Positions 45,683-54,940 of a DNA stretch of 64,000 nt are shown here, in pieces; positions within the stretch are counted from its first letter, which is position 1; each line of letters begins with the position of its first letter. The position numbers were made by a program, and so were the translations under genes. Source of the stretch: Sphingobacterium hungaricum (lineage in GTDB: Bacteria > Bacteroidota > Bacteroidia > Sphingobacteriales > Sphingobacteriaceae); NCBI RefSeq assembly GCF_015210005.1, contig NZ_MU158698.1, positions 2,023,352-2,087,351 of the forward strand, given 5' to 3'. Below the pieces are notes generated by a model. The model did no database searches. It worked only from the letters and a program-made list of their open reading frames with translations, and was not told where the DNA came from.

Positions 45683-47257
45683 TTAGAATTTTGCCCCTAA
45701 AGTCAATACTGCATTAGTACGATTTACGGTAATATCTGCTACCGGACTTGCCGTTCCCCAGAATTCTTGATCGTAAACATAAGGACTTTCGCTATATTTC
45801 AATATCGAATGCTGAACCGCTAAATCTAAATAAAGTGAACTATTTAATTTAACGCCAAGTCCCAAACTACCATTGTAATTCGAGTTATCCGCATTTTTAT
45901 AAGGGGTGCCAAAATAATTAACACCCGCACGTCCGCTCAAAAAGGAATTAATAAGGACTTCGCCACCCAATCGCGCATTAATAGCCGCTTTGTAGGTTTC
46001 TTTAATGCCATTATTAGTATCGTCGATATACCTAGTATATGCATTATCCATATACATTCCGTCAATTTCGCGGTAACGAGTAGAACTGTAATCAACAAAT
46101 TCAGCATCAGCTGTAATTAATCCTCTGCTGAAAAATTTCGTTGCTCCTAAACTAAATTTGAACGGTGTTCTGACATTATAGTCAGTCGGGTCAATTGGAT
46201 CTATTACTAATCTGTTATAACCAAATCTTGTGTCTGTATTCTCGTCATCATAGAAACTAGTTTCTTTATACGTATACAGATGATCGCTTATCGTCATCCA
46301 GGTCGGAGTCTGAATAGTGACACCAATATTCCAGTCTTCTTTTGGTTTATAGATAAAACCTAATTTAAAATCAAATCCAGAACCTCTGCTAGAATATCCA
46401 TAATTGTCAACTAAATCATAACTCGCATCTAAGTACTGGTTTGCGTCATTTGTTGGGTCCAAGAATACAGAATTTGGATTATTTGCAGCTACCGCGGCAG
46501 CATCTTTTGTCCATCCATATTCGCCAAAATGCTTGCTAGCATCATAGCGCAATGAAGTAAATCCAAAGCTAACACCTACGTAGAATTTGTTGCTGTAATT
46601 ACCGCCGAATGATAAATTCGTTCTTGAATTATAACCTGTTTCTACCAATTCGTTTTGCTGATACTTTGCATCACCCTCTCTAGTGATTGGGAAAAAACCT
46701 TTGCTAGCATCTCCATAAGGCTCTACCAAATACGTGTCTTGAAAATCTTCTTGCCAAGTCGCATCTTGATACATCAAGTCTGTGTAAGACTGAACGATGG
46801 TACTGTTCGAATTTGTACCTCCATAAAACAGGTGATTCGTAAAGTTATTGGTTTTATTATAGGAAACACCCACGTTAAAATTCAACCAGCCTTTGTCTAA
46901 ATTACCGCCATTTCTGTAAGTAGGCATGTGCAAAACAATACCTGCATTATCCACACCGAAATTATTTTTCGATTGTGAATTTGTTTCTCCAAAGTAAGAA
47001 CCTTTATTTTTAGTGTTTAGATAACTTCCAGTCACAGAAAAATCTGATTGACCAAAGAAACCCAATCCTGCGGGGTTGCCAGAGATGGAACTGATATCAC
47101 CACCCAAAGCTGTCTGAGCACCTCCAAGTCCTTTGAATCGTGCTGTTCCATTATTGAATTCCTGAGAAATAATCAGCGCGTCTTTAACAGATTGAGCTTG
47201 AGTTAAAATTGTTCCTACGGATAATAATGTTGTTAGTAAAGTAACTTTTTTTATCAT
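45683..47257 (-). CDS. OmpP1/FadL-family outer-membrane protein
   Basis: Beta-barrel protein of 524 residues. Signal peptide (SVGTILTQAQS), then the typical N-terminal ARFKGLGGAQTALGGDISSISGNPAGLGFF of Bacteroidota OmpP1/FadL or hemin-receptor proteins. Many amphipathic strands alternate aromatic and polar residues (NFGVDNAGIVLHMPTYRNG, NLSFGGNYSNKFYVGVSFGF), and the end is NAVLTLGAKF with a terminal Phe. It probably transports hydrophobic compounds across the outer membrane; the ligand is unknown. It follows the Ser/Gly-rich lipoprotein gene by 69 bp, separated by a terminator. Confidence 0.88.
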   Translation of the reverse strand: MIKKVTLLTTLLSVGTILTQAQSVKDALIISQEFNNGTARFKGLGGAQTALGGDISSISGNPAGLGFFGQSDFSVTGSYLNTKNKGSYFGETNSQSKNNFGVDNAGIVLHMPTYRNGGNLDKGWLNFNVGVSYNKTNNFTNHLFYGGTNSNSTIVQSYTDLMYQDATWQEDFQDTYLVEPYGDASKGFFPITREGDAKYQQNELVETGYNSRTNLSFGGNYSNKFYVGVSFGFTSLRYDASKHFGEYGWTKDAAAVAANNPNSVFLDPTNDANQYLDASYDLVDNYGYSSRGSGFDFKLGFIYKPKEDWNIGVTIQTPTWMTISDHLYTYKETSFYDDENTDTRFGYNRLVIDPIDPTDYNVRTPFKFSLGATKFFSRGLITADAEFVDYSSTRYREIDGMYMDNAYTRYIDDTNNGIKETYKAAINARLGGEVLINSFLSGRAGVNYFGTPYKNADNSNYNGSLGLGVKLNSSLYLDLAVQHSILKYSESPYVYDQEFWGTASPVADITVNRTNAVLTLGAKF

Positions 47258-47271
47258 AAGTTTATAGTAAT

Positions 47272-47309
47272 TGCAAAAAAATAGCCAATAGATATTTTTA
47301 TTGGCTATT
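47272..47309 (-). terminator. terminator after the Ser/Gly-rich lipoprotein gene
   Basis: AATAGCCAATA (47280-47290) pairs with TATTGGCTATT (47299-47309). On the minus strand it is followed by seven T, so transcription of the upstream gene ends before the OmpP1 gene. Confidence 0.85.
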
Positions 47310-47326
47310 CTATATGTTCTAACGAA

Positions 47327-48538
47327 TTATCTTCTACCTCCTGATCGAGATGAACCACCGCCACCTCCAGAGCCGCCACGTGAAGAACCACCGCCACCAC
47401 CGCTTGACATCGATCCACCTGAGCTTCCTCTGCTCATTGAGCTACTGCTTGGTTGAGGAGTAGAACGTGTAGGCGCGCTGCTGCGTGACGATCCAACATT
47501 TGAAGATGATGGAGCTGAACGCGTAGTGTTTCCTTGCGTAGAGCGTGAAGAAGTTGATACTCCTTGAGTTGAACGAGTTCTGCTAGAAGAGTTAATCGTT
47601 CCACGTTGAGTACTTGATCCAGTTCCTACTGAAGTTCTGCTGCCTGATCTGCTAGATGAACCCACTGAAGTTCTGCTTCCGTTCACCGAAGAACCCACTG
47701 CAGTTCTAGTTCCCACTGAAGTTCTAGTACCGCTTCTGTCCGAAGAACCAACCGAAGTTCTCGTTCCGCTTCTTGATGTTGTTCCTACAGCTGTTCTTGA
47801 ACCGCTTCTTGATGAAACTGCAGAACGTCCGCCAGTGCTTGTGATACGTCCGCTAGCGTCTCTTGTAATTGCCGAACGGTTAGAACTTGAACCTGATCTG
47901 CTCGATGCAGAACGTACATTGTAGTTATCTCTTGAACGCATCGTGCTGCTTCGGTTAGATGCTACACGGCCTGGTCTGTAGCCTCCATTGTAGTAACCTC
48001 CGCCATAACCGTATCCGTAATAAGGGTGACCCCATCCATTATAGAATGAATTGAAGCCCCAGTAATTGTATGGGTTGTAATAACCGAATCCGTATGGGTA
48101 ACCGAATCCCATGCCGAATCCCATTCCCCAGCCGCCGCCCCAGCCCCAGCTAGACCAACCGAATCCCATGCCTGCGTATCCGAACCAAGGGTCGAACCAT
48201 GGATCATAATACATCATGCCTGGACTTGCGTAGTAAAAGCGATTGATGCGGTCAGCATATTCTAAATCGTCATATTCATCTTCGTAATATGCTTCATCCG
48301 AATATTCATCCGCATAGTATTCGCTAATACCTGTATCTAATAATTGGTCTTCATCAGCGTCAACCACTGCTTGCTCATCTGAGTAATAATAATCAGGACT
48401 TTGGTAAGCTACGCTCGCCGTATTCCGATTATTATATACATCATCTCTATAAGTCACTTGACGACTTGTAGAACAAGAACTTAGTATCAGCGATGCCGCT
48501 AACAAAAATCCTCCATATATAACATTGTTCTTTTTCAT
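47327..48538 (-). CDS. low-complexity lipoprotein: acidic/Tyr, aromatic-Gly, then Ser/Arg/Thr repeat
   Basis: Lipoprotein of 403 residues in four zones. A lipobox SLILSSC; an acidic Tyr-rich stretch (about 45-100: YYADEYSDEAYYEDEYDD); a Gly/Trp/Tyr/Phe block (about 115-200: WGGGWGMGFGMGFGYPYG); and about 200 residues of Ser/Arg/Thr/Gly with a short repeat (SRTSVGSSS, SGTRTSVG), ending in poly-Gly-Ser-Arg (GGGGGSSRGGSGG). It looks like a flexible surface or matrix protein, perhaps vitelline-like or prism-like in name only; no function is known. ATG 48538 is preferred to the in-frame GTG 48547. Confidence 0.75.
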   Translation of the reverse strand: MKKNNVIYGGFLLAASLILSSCSTSRQVTYRDDVYNNRNTASVAYQSPDYYYSDEQAVVDADEDQLLDTGISEYYADEYSDEAYYEDEYDDLEYADRINRFYYASPGMMYYDPWFDPWFGYAGMGFGWSSWGWGGGWGMGFGMGFGYPYGFGYYNPYNYWGFNSFYNGWGHPYYGYGYGGGYYNGGYRPGRVASNRSSTMRSRDNYNVRSASSRSGSSSNRSAITRDASGRITSTGGRSAVSSRSGSRTAVGTTSRSGTRTSVGSSDRSGTRTSVGTRTAVGSSVNGSRTSVGSSSRSGSRTSVGTGSSTQRGTINSSSRTRSTQGVSTSSRSTQGNTTRSAPSSSNVGSSRSSAPTRSTPQPSSSSMSRGSSGGSMSSGGGGGSSRGGSGGGGGSSRSGGRR

Positions 48539-48716
48539 AATATTCACAGCCTTAAAAATTCGATTATACAGTCTTATTTTCTATCTTAGACGCACAATTT
48601 ATCTCAGGGTTTAATCCGCCTACTCAAAAATACGAATAAATATTTTAGACCGTAGAAAAATGGGATTAACAAGAGAAAAAATTGATGAATTGTTACATTA
48701 ATTGAAGTAGTATATA

Positions 48717-50189
48717 ATGAGTAAAGGAATAACAAGCCGTGCGGAGGATTACTCGCAGTGGTACAATGATTTGGTGATCAAGGCAGATTTGGCAGAATAT
48801 TCTGCAGTAAGAGGTTGCATGGTGATCAAACCGTATGGATATGCAATATGGGAACGCATGCAAGCCATCTTGGATAAGCGTTTTAAAGAGACGGGTCATA
48901 GCAATGCGTATTTTCCTTTATTTATTCCCAAATCATTCTTCTCAAAAGAAGCTTCTCACGTAGAAGGTTTCGCAACAGAATGTGCAGTAGTGACTCATTA
49001 CCGATTGAAAAATGACGGAAATGGAAATATTGTAGTTGACGAAGATGCAAAGCTGGAGGAAGAATTGATTGTTCGCCCGACTTCGGAAACCATTATCTGG
49101 AATACATACAGAGGGTGGATTGAATCCTATCGCGACCTTCCGATTTTGGTAAATCAATGGGCGAATGTCGTTCGTTGGGAAATGCGTACACGCTTATTTT
49201 TGCGCACGGCTGAATTTTTATGGCAAGAAGGCCATACAGCACACGCGACTCAACAAGAAGCAATCGAAGAAACTGAACGCATGTTGGATGTGTATGCTGA
49301 TTTTGCTGAAAATACAATGGCGGTTCCGGTTATCCGTGGTCGCAAAACAGAAAACGAGCGCTTTGCAGGTGCTTTGGATACGTATTGTATAGAAGCGCTG
49401 ATGCAAGACGGTAAAGCATTGCAGGCTGGAACTTCTCATTTCTTGGGACAAAATTTTGCGAAAGCTTTTGATGTGAAGTTTACATCGAAAGAAGGTAAAC
49501 TAGAACATGTCTGGGCGACTTCTTGGGGAGTATCTACTCGCTTAATGGGTGCTTTGATTATGGCTCACTCGGATGACCAAGGTTTGGTATTGCCTCCAAA
49601 ATTAGCCCCAATTCAGGTAGTGATTGTTCCTATTTATAAGACTGATGAAGAAAAGGCAAATTTGGATGCTTTTGTCGATAGCTTAACAAAAGAGTTTAAA
49701 ACGAAAGATATTTCCTTTAAATACGATGACCGCGATACACAGCGTCCTGGTTTTAAATTTGCAGAATGGGAATTGAAAGGTGTTCCATTGCGCGTAGCTA
49801 TTGGCGCTCGCGATATGCAAAACGGAACGGTGGAGCTGGCTCGTCGCGATATCCAGACGAAAGAAACTGTTTCGCAAGACGGATTGGCTGACCACATCGA
49901 AGCGTTATTGAATGAAATTCAAGATTCTATTCATCAAAAGGCATTAAATTACAGAGATAGCCACATTACGGAAGTGAATTCTTATGAAGAATTCAAAGAA
50001 GTATTGGAAAATAAAGGAGGCTTTATTTCTTGTCACTGGGACGGAACCGTAGAAACTGAAAAACGTGTCAAAGAAGAAACGAAAGCGACCATTCGTTGTA
50101 TTCCTTTGGATGTGAAGGAAGAAGAAGGCGTGTGTATCTTTACAGGAAAACCTTCGAACAAACGAGTTTTATTTGCTAAAGCTTATTAA
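48717..50189 (+). CDS. proS: prolyl-tRNA synthetase (short, eukaryote/archaeal-like type)
   Basis: Class II synthetase of 490 residues that lacks the bacterial editing insertion. Motif 2 region [28 protein letters not shown], the [14 protein letters not shown] segment, [28 protein letters not shown] (motif 3), and the anticodon-binding domain ([19 protein letters not shown]...) with the C-terminal zinc-like tail [14 protein letters not shown]. This short type is normal for Bacteroidota. A 13-codon frame in the leader (48660-48701) has no Pro codons and is not considered a leader peptide. Confidence 0.95.
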   Translation: MSKGITSRAEDYSQWYNDLVIKADLAEYSAVRGCMVIKPYGYAIWERMQAILDKRFKETGHSNAYFPLFIPKSFFSKEASHVEGFATECAVVTHYRLKNDGNGNIVVDEDAKLEEELIVRPTSETIIWNTYRGWIESYRDLPILVNQWANVVRWEMRTRLFLRTAEFLWQEGHTAHATQQEAIEETERMLDVYADFAENTMAVPVIRGRKTENERFAGALDTYCIEALMQDGKALQAGTSHFLGQNFAKAFDVKFTSKEGKLEHVWATSWGVSTRLMGALIMAHSDDQGLVLPPKLAPIQVVIVPIYKTDEEKANLDAFVDSLTKEFKTKDISFKYDDRDTQRPGFKFAEWELKGVPLRVAIGARDMQNGTVELARRDIQTKETVSQDGLADHIEALLNEIQDSIHQKALNYRDSHITEVNSYEEFKEVLENKGGFISCHWDGTVETEKRVKEETKATIRCIPLDVKEEEGVCIFTGKPSNKRVLFAKAY

Positions 50190-50195
50190 AATACA

Positions 50196-50984
50196 ATGAA
50201 GCACATTTTAATCTTAGGCTGTGGTTGGGTTGGCGAGTTCGCCGCAAAAGCTTGGCATAAACAGGGATATAAAATTTGGGCTTCGACAACAACTTTGGAA
50301 AAACATCATCGTCTTTCAGACGAAGGTGTTTTTTCTTTTATGCTCGATTTTGATTCGGATGAAAATCCGCCTGCTGGTTTTCCGGAATATTTCGATGCCA
50401 TTCTGGTCAGTGTTCCAGCTTCGAAAAAGAATTCGGTAGATGATATTCGCAATCGGTTTTATCATGTCAAAAATTTCGTAACTCCCCTTAAATATTCCAA
50501 ACTGATTTATTTGTCATCCATTGGGATTTATCCCAATCAGACGAAAACTGTTTCAGAATTTACCTACAACGAATCGCAATTAGACCCGAAGCTTTTAGTA
50601 GCGGAACAAATAATTTTGACCTTGTCAAATTCTTATCTATTTCGATTGGGTGGATTATTCGGTTTGAATCGGATATTTGCAAAATATTTCGAAAATAAAG
50701 TATGCACCTCTGGGGATGAGATTGCTAATTTCATTCACCTTGAGGATGTGTTTGGCCTGCTTCATCTGGCATTTGAAATCCCGATGCGTGAGCGCATATA
50801 CAATGCTGTTGCGCCCGAACATCCATTGAAAAAGGAGGTCATTCTTGCCTCGGCAAAAAAATACAATTTTGAACTTCCTTCAGCATTTGAAAATATCAGC
50901 TCGTTCAAGAAAAATGTATCTGGAACTTTACTTCAAAATGATTTGAATTATACTTTTAAATACCCTTCTCCGTTAGATTTTTGA
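50196..50984 (+). CDS. NAD(P)-binding extended-SDR/YeeZ-like protein
   Basis: Protein of 262 residues. Rossmann loop ILGCGWVGEFAAKAW near 5-19, strand YLSSIGIYPNQ, and an epimerase-like C-terminal part (LFRLGGLFGLNRIFAKYF, NFIHLEDVFGLLHLAF, YNAVAPEHPLKKEV). It resembles YeeZ-type sugar nucleotide epimerase-like proteins of unknown substrate. The usual catalytic YxxxK is not clear, so it may not be an epimerase. Close behind proS (6 bp), so probably co-transcribed. Confidence 0.8.
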   Translation: MKHILILGCGWVGEFAAKAWHKQGYKIWASTTTLEKHHRLSDEGVFSFMLDFDSDENPPAGFPEYFDAILVSVPASKKNSVDDIRNRFYHVKNFVTPLKYSKLIYLSSIGIYPNQTKTVSEFTYNESQLDPKLLVAEQIILTLSNSYLFRLGGLFGLNRIFAKYFENKVCTSGDEIANFIHLEDVFGLLHLAFEIPMRERIYNAVAPEHPLKKEVILASAKKYNFELPSAFENISSFKKNVSGTLLQNDLNYTFKYPSPLDF

Positions 50985-51020
50985 TAGCTTTACATTTTAT
51001 CGAAAAAAATAGACAGAAAC

Positions 51021-52166
51021 ATGAGTTATAAATTTGCTACGAAAGCAATCCATGCTGGACAACAAGCAGACCCAACAACGGGAGCCGTAATGACTCCAAT
51101 TTATCAAACTTCTACTTACCAGCAAAGTTCTCCAGGCGAGCACAAAGGTTACGAATATTCAAGAGGAACAAATCCAACGCGCAAAGCTTTGGAAGATTGT
51201 TTGGCCGCTTTAGAAAACGGTCAATATGGTTTAGCATTTTCTAGCGGCATGGCTGCTACGGATTGTGTCTTGCGTTTATTGAAGCCGGGCGATGAAGTGT
51301 TGACTGGCGATGATTTGTATGGTGGTTCGTATCGTATTTTCACGAAGGTGTATGAGCAATATGGCATTACATTTAAATTTGTCAACACCTCTGATTTAGC
51401 AGAAGTTGAAGCGGGAATAAATGAACGCACCAAATTAATCTGGATAGAAACTCCAACAAATCCAACTTTGAAAATCGCTGATTTGGAAGAAATCGGTAAG
51501 ATTGCGAAGCAACATCAAGTGCTTTATGCTGTAGACAATACATTCGCTTCTCCATATTTGCAAAATCCATTGGACTTAGGTGCTGATTTAGTGATGCATT
51601 CGGCAACGAAATACATCAATGGACATTCGGACGTCGTGATGGGCGCGTTGATTGTGAATGATGAAGAATTGTACAAAAAACTTTGGTTTTTCTACAATGC
51701 AGTAGGAGGGACTCCAGGACCACAAGATGCATTTCTTGCTTTAAGAGGAATTAAAACCTTGCATTTGCGCATGAAAGCGCATTCGGAAAACGGACGTATT
51801 GTAGCTGAATATTTAAAAAACCATCCAAAAATCGAAAAAATTTATTGGCCAGGTTTTGAAGACCATCCGGGTCATGAAATCGCGAAAAAGCAGATGCGTG
51901 ATTTCGGCGGAATGATTTCAGTTGTTTTGAAGGATGCGGATTTAAAAGAAACGTTTAGAATTTCTTCTCAGTTCAAGGTATTTACTTTGGCGGAATCTTT
52001 GGGAGGTGTTGAATCGCTGATTAACCATCCGGCAACGATGACGCACGGTTCTATTCCAAAAGAGACTAGAGAGAAAGTAGGTGTGGTCGACAATTTAATC
52101 CGTATTTCTGTAGGTATTGAAGATGCGGAAGATTTAATCGCTGATTTGGAACAAGCTTTAAGATAG
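51021..52166 (+). CDS. cystathionine gamma-synthase/gamma-lyase family PLP enzyme
   Basis: Cys/Met-metabolism PLP enzyme of 381 residues. PLP Lys197 in VMHSATKYINGHSDVVMG, phosphate loop AFSSGMAATDCVL, and YEYSRGTNPTRKALE match the family. Lyase or synthase activity cannot be separated by eye. With the cystathionine beta-synthase at 25611-26975 the organism has both steps of reverse transsulfuration. It starts 36 bp after the SDR gene. Confidence 0.92.
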   Translation: MSYKFATKAIHAGQQADPTTGAVMTPIYQTSTYQQSSPGEHKGYEYSRGTNPTRKALEDCLAALENGQYGLAFSSGMAATDCVLRLLKPGDEVLTGDDLYGGSYRIFTKVYEQYGITFKFVNTSDLAEVEAGINERTKLIWIETPTNPTLKIADLEEIGKIAKQHQVLYAVDNTFASPYLQNPLDLGADLVMHSATKYINGHSDVVMGALIVNDEELYKKLWFFYNAVGGTPGPQDAFLALRGIKTLHLRMKAHSENGRIVAEYLKNHPKIEKIYWPGFEDHPGHEIAKKQMRDFGGMISVVLKDADLKETFRISSQFKVFTLAESLGGVESLINHPATMTHGSIPKETREKVGVVDNLIRISVGIEDAEDLIADLEQALR

Positions 52167-52252
52167 TTTGAGTGGAAATTCGAACTTAAATCGGGTTCAA
52201 TTTTTCACAATTCATATCTTTTTTTTACTTTTACATTTTAATTTAAATAAAC

Positions 52253-52507
52253 ATGGAAAATACAGTGGCGCAAAGACAGCCTAAAAAAACAGATAATAAC
52301 GCCAATAAAACGGAATATTATGTGACATTATCGATTGCAATCGTAATTGGTTTAGTAGGAGTTTTTATTCGTTTTGTACCTGATGTTGTTCCTTCTTTGA
52401 GCCAATCAACGTCGTTGTTCTCTTGGATTGCCAACATTGCTATTTTAATTGCTTCATTTATTGCATTTAAAACTGTGTTTGCTATTTTAGGTTTCGGAAA
52501 GAAATAA
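52253..52507 (+). CDS. small two-helix membrane protein
   Basis: Protein of 84 residues with a polar N-terminal tail (QRQPKKTDNNANKTEYY) and two membrane helices (VTLSIAIVIGLVGVFIRFVPDVV and LFSWIANIAILIASFIAFKTVFAILGF). Not a recognised family with known function. A terminator follows. It stands alone after the gamma-lyase-like gene. Confidence 0.65.
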   Translation: MENTVAQRQPKKTDNNANKTEYYVTLSIAIVIGLVGVFIRFVPDVVPSLSQSTSLFSWIANIAILIASFIAFKTVFAILGFGKK

Positions 52508-52546
52508 GGATAGAACTTTCTAAGTTTTATTTTTTACACACATACC

Positions 52547-52588
52547 AAAAGGCTAGATTATCGTAAAAGATAGTTTAGCCTTTTTTTT
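52547..52588 (+). terminator. terminator after the two-helix membrane protein gene
   Basis: AAAAGGCTA (52547-52555) pairs with TAGCCTTTT (52576-52584), with an inner TATC/GATA pairing, followed by T to 52588. Confidence 0.85.
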
Positions 52589-52637
52589 ATGAGCTAGATT
52601 TTCTCAGTCACTGCCTCAATTTTTTTTGCAACGACCG

Positions 52638-52735
52638 CGTTAGGGATAGAAGTGGAAAGCCCACAGCGACGTGCAACGGCGCGAGGACTTGGAACGGATA
52701 GCCCGACCTTTTAGGGGAACGCCCAAGAAAACTTA
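52638..52735. repeat. structured GC-rich intergenic element, probably dispersed Bacteroidota repeat
   Basis: About 98 bp of GC-rich, non-coding sequence inside AT-rich DNA. It starts GCGTTAGGGATAGAAGTGG and ends ACCTTTTAGGGGAACGCCCA. Outer GCGTT can pair with AACGC. Two similar halves, GGAAAGCCC (from 52655) and GGATAGCCC (from 52695), surround CAGCGACGTGCAACGGCGCG. From memory, near-identical elements occur between genes in many Bacteroidota genomes, but no search was run here. Strand and function (REP-like element or RNA) are unknown. Confidence 0.6.
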
Positions 52736-52752
52736 TTGATTTTCTGGATGCC

Positions 52753-52783
52753 AAAAAAAATGCCGGAATGAACATCCCGGCAT
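52753..52783 (-). terminator. terminator after the cytochrome b-like gene
   Basis: ATGCCGGGA and TTCCGGCAT arms (52783-52775 with 52767-52760) form the minus-strand hairpin, followed by seven or eight T. It starts 24 bp past the stop at 52807. Confidence 0.85.
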
Positions 52784-52806
52784 ATCTATTTAATTTGTTT
52801 TTTTGC

Positions 52807-53235
52807 TTAGTTGAATAGCGACCAAGTGCTCCAAGGAATTCTTGATAAAATCAAAATCAATCCCAAAACGTAAAAAATCAAAACCGTTTGGTTTGCTTTT
52901 TTCGCGTCAGCTAATTTTTTTGCTTTCGAATAACCAACTGTGATTAATACAATCGCAAGAATATTGATTAATGGATGCTCCAAAAAGTATAACCGTGCAA
53001 CGCTGTTGCTCATGTTTCCAGCGTCTAAGCTTTGAAACCCAAGTGGCGATGTGAAATACAAGACCAAACCAATAACCAATTGAAGGTGTGCAGAAATTAA
53101 TCCAATCAACGCAATTTTACGGTTGTAAGGTTTGTTGCCTAGATAATTAACAAGGGTAATGACAATAGCAATGATTAATGCCAAAAGCAAGATAACCGCT
53201 AAAGTTGAGTGTAAATGTTTCATTCCTACTAACAT
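52807..53235 (-). CDS. small four-helix membrane protein, cytochrome b-like
   Basis: Membrane protein of 142 residues (138 if the second ATG at 53223 is used). Four hydrophobic helices carry His residues suited to heme (MKHLHSTLAVILLL, LIGLISAHLQLVIGLVLYF, RLYFLEHPLINILAIVLI, TVLIFYVLGLILILSRIP). It resembles the small cytochrome-b-type proteins annotated in Bacteroidota. Heme binding is inference. It lies 35 bp downstream of the M28 peptidase gene on the same strand. Confidence 0.65.
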   Translation of the reverse strand: MLVGMKHLHSTLAVILLLALIIAIVITLVNYLGNKPYNRKIALIGLISAHLQLVIGLVLYFTSPLGFQSLDAGNMSNSVARLYFLEHPLINILAIVLITVGYSKAKKLADAKKANQTVLIFYVLGLILILSRIPWSTWSLFN

Positions 53236-53270
53236 AAAGTTTTTATATTTTTTCTAATTCTACAAAGGTA

Positions 53271-54929
53271 CTATTTTGAAAGGCGTTTGTCGCCTAAATC
53301 TTTAAATTCTGATTTCTGTTTGAAATTCGGGAAAGTTTTCTCCATGCTCAACGTATAGCCCACATCGAAAAACAGTCGGACATCTTGCATAATTCCTTCA
53401 AAATCCCAATGCTCGTCCAATTCGTCCATAACGGTATGGTAACGTCCAGCCAATGCTTCTTTGCGTACTTCAAGTGCTGTTGTATCTGTAGAAATGTAAT
53501 TTCCACCGCTTCCCATATATAGTCCTGGAATTCCTTTTTTGACAAAATTGAAATGGTCAGAACGGTAGAAACCACCGGATGAAGGATTTTTATCGCCTAC
53601 AACCGTGCGGTTGAATTTTGCAGCAGATTTTGCCGCATAATCTTCTAACTCGGTTTGTCCAATTCCCACAACGGAAACGGCATCCATAGCGCCAACCGGA
53701 TTGAACGAATCCATGTTCAGATTCGCAACGGTTTTGTTTAATGGATAGATTGGGTTTTCTGCGTAATACGCAGAACCTAATAATCCTTCTTCTTCAGCAG
53801 TAACCGCGAGAAAAACGATTGTACGCTCCGGTTTTACTTTTGCAACCTGAAATGCCTTTGCAATTTCAAACAACGCCGCAACCCCAGTCGCATTATCGAT
53901 TGCGCCATTGAAAATCGAATCGCCATCCGTCGATTCGCCAATTCCTAAATGGTCCCAATGCGCAGTATAGATAATCACTTCATCAGGTCGTTTCGAACCT
54001 TCAATTTTTCCGATCACATTGTTGGATTTGGACTTTCTAAAAGTTGTAGCCAACTTAACCGATGTAGAAACCTTTAAATCGACAGGTTTAAAACCTGGCT
54101 TCTTCGCGTCTTCCATTACTTTCGGATCGATACCAGCCAATTTAAATAAGTCTAATGCAGTTTGATTAGTTATCCAGCCTTGAAAATCTACTTGCTGCGC
54201 CCCTTCTTTTCCGATCAATTCCAATTGAGGGCCAGACCAGCCTGACCGGACAACATTCCATCCATAACTTGCGGCAGCAGTTTCGTGGATCAACAAAATT
54301 CCCGTAGCGCCTTGTTTCGCCGCTTCTTCAAATTTGTATTTCCAGCGGCCGTAGTACGTCATGGTATCGGCTTTGAATAAAGTTTTGTCGTAGCGTCCAG
54401 GGTCGGAAACCATCACCACGACAGTTTTGCCTTTTACATCCAAACCTTCATAATCGTTCCAATTGTATTCTGTCGCAACAATACCAAAGCCAGCAAAAAC
54501 CAAATCCGTGCTACTGACATCGATCTTATCTTGCAATTTGGATGTTCCGATCACGTAATCATTCAGGTATGAACTTTTTAATTCTCCATTTGCACCTTTA
54601 AAAACCAATGTTTTTTCGACAGGTTCTGAATCGATTTCGACCATCGGAACTTCTTGGAAATAGGAATCTCCATTCCCTGGCTTTAAACCAATATTTTTGA
54701 ATTCTTTTTCAATAAACTCTACCGTTAAGGTGTCGCCTTTGGTAAAAGGTTTTCTTCCTAAGAACTCATCTGACGATAATGTAGTGATGTAATCTTTATA
54801 AGTCTCAGCATTAATGGAAGCCATTGCTGCAGAATCTAATTTGCCGCTGTCGAATTCCGTGGCTTTATCGGATTGGCAAGATGCTATCGCGACAGCGACC
54901 AACGGAAAAATAAATTTTATTTTATTCAT
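53271..54929 (-). CDS. M28-family zinc aminopeptidase lipoprotein
   Basis: Lipoprotein of 552 residues (lipobox AIASC, Cys18). After an N-terminal region and a PA-like insert (about 150-300: VKGKTVVVMVSDPGRYDK), the M28 catalytic domain shows TAHWDHLG, NGAIDNATGVAALFEIAKAF, LAVTAEEEGLLGSAYY, the metal Asp in NLNMDSFNP, and the last His in YRSDHFNFVKKGIP. These are the five metal-ligand motifs. It probably trims peptides in the periplasm or on the cell surface. It is 11 bp downstream of the SprT-like gene. Confidence 0.92.
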   Translation of the reverse strand: MNKIKFIFPLVAVAIASCQSDKATEFDSGKLDSAAMASINAETYKDYITTLSSDEFLGRKPFTKGDTLTVEFIEKEFKNIGLKPGNGDSYFQEVPMVEIDSEPVEKTLVFKGANGELKSSYLNDYVIGTSKLQDKIDVSSTDLVFAGFGIVATEYNWNDYEGLDVKGKTVVVMVSDPGRYDKTLFKADTMTYYGRWKYKFEEAAKQGATGILLIHETAAASYGWNVVRSGWSGPQLELIGKEGAQQVDFQGWITNQTALDLFKLAGIDPKVMEDAKKPGFKPVDLKVSTSVKLATTFRKSKSNNVIGKIEGSKRPDEVIIYTAHWDHLGIGESTDGDSIFNGAIDNATGVAALFEIAKAFQVAKVKPERTIVFLAVTAEEEGLLGSAYYAENPIYPLNKTVANLNMDSFNPVGAMDAVSVVGIGQTELEDYAAKSAAKFNRTVVGDKNPSSGGFYRSDHFNFVKKGIPGLYMGSGGNYISTDTTALEVRKEALAGRYHTVMDELDEHWDFEGIMQDVRLFFDVGYTLSMEKTFPNFKQKSEFKDLGDKRLSK

Positions 54930-54940
54930 GTTTAGGTGTG

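Noticed and set aside
48660..48701. 13-codon leader peptide for proS attenuation.
   Set aside because: It has no proline codons and no following terminator hairpin; likely chance.
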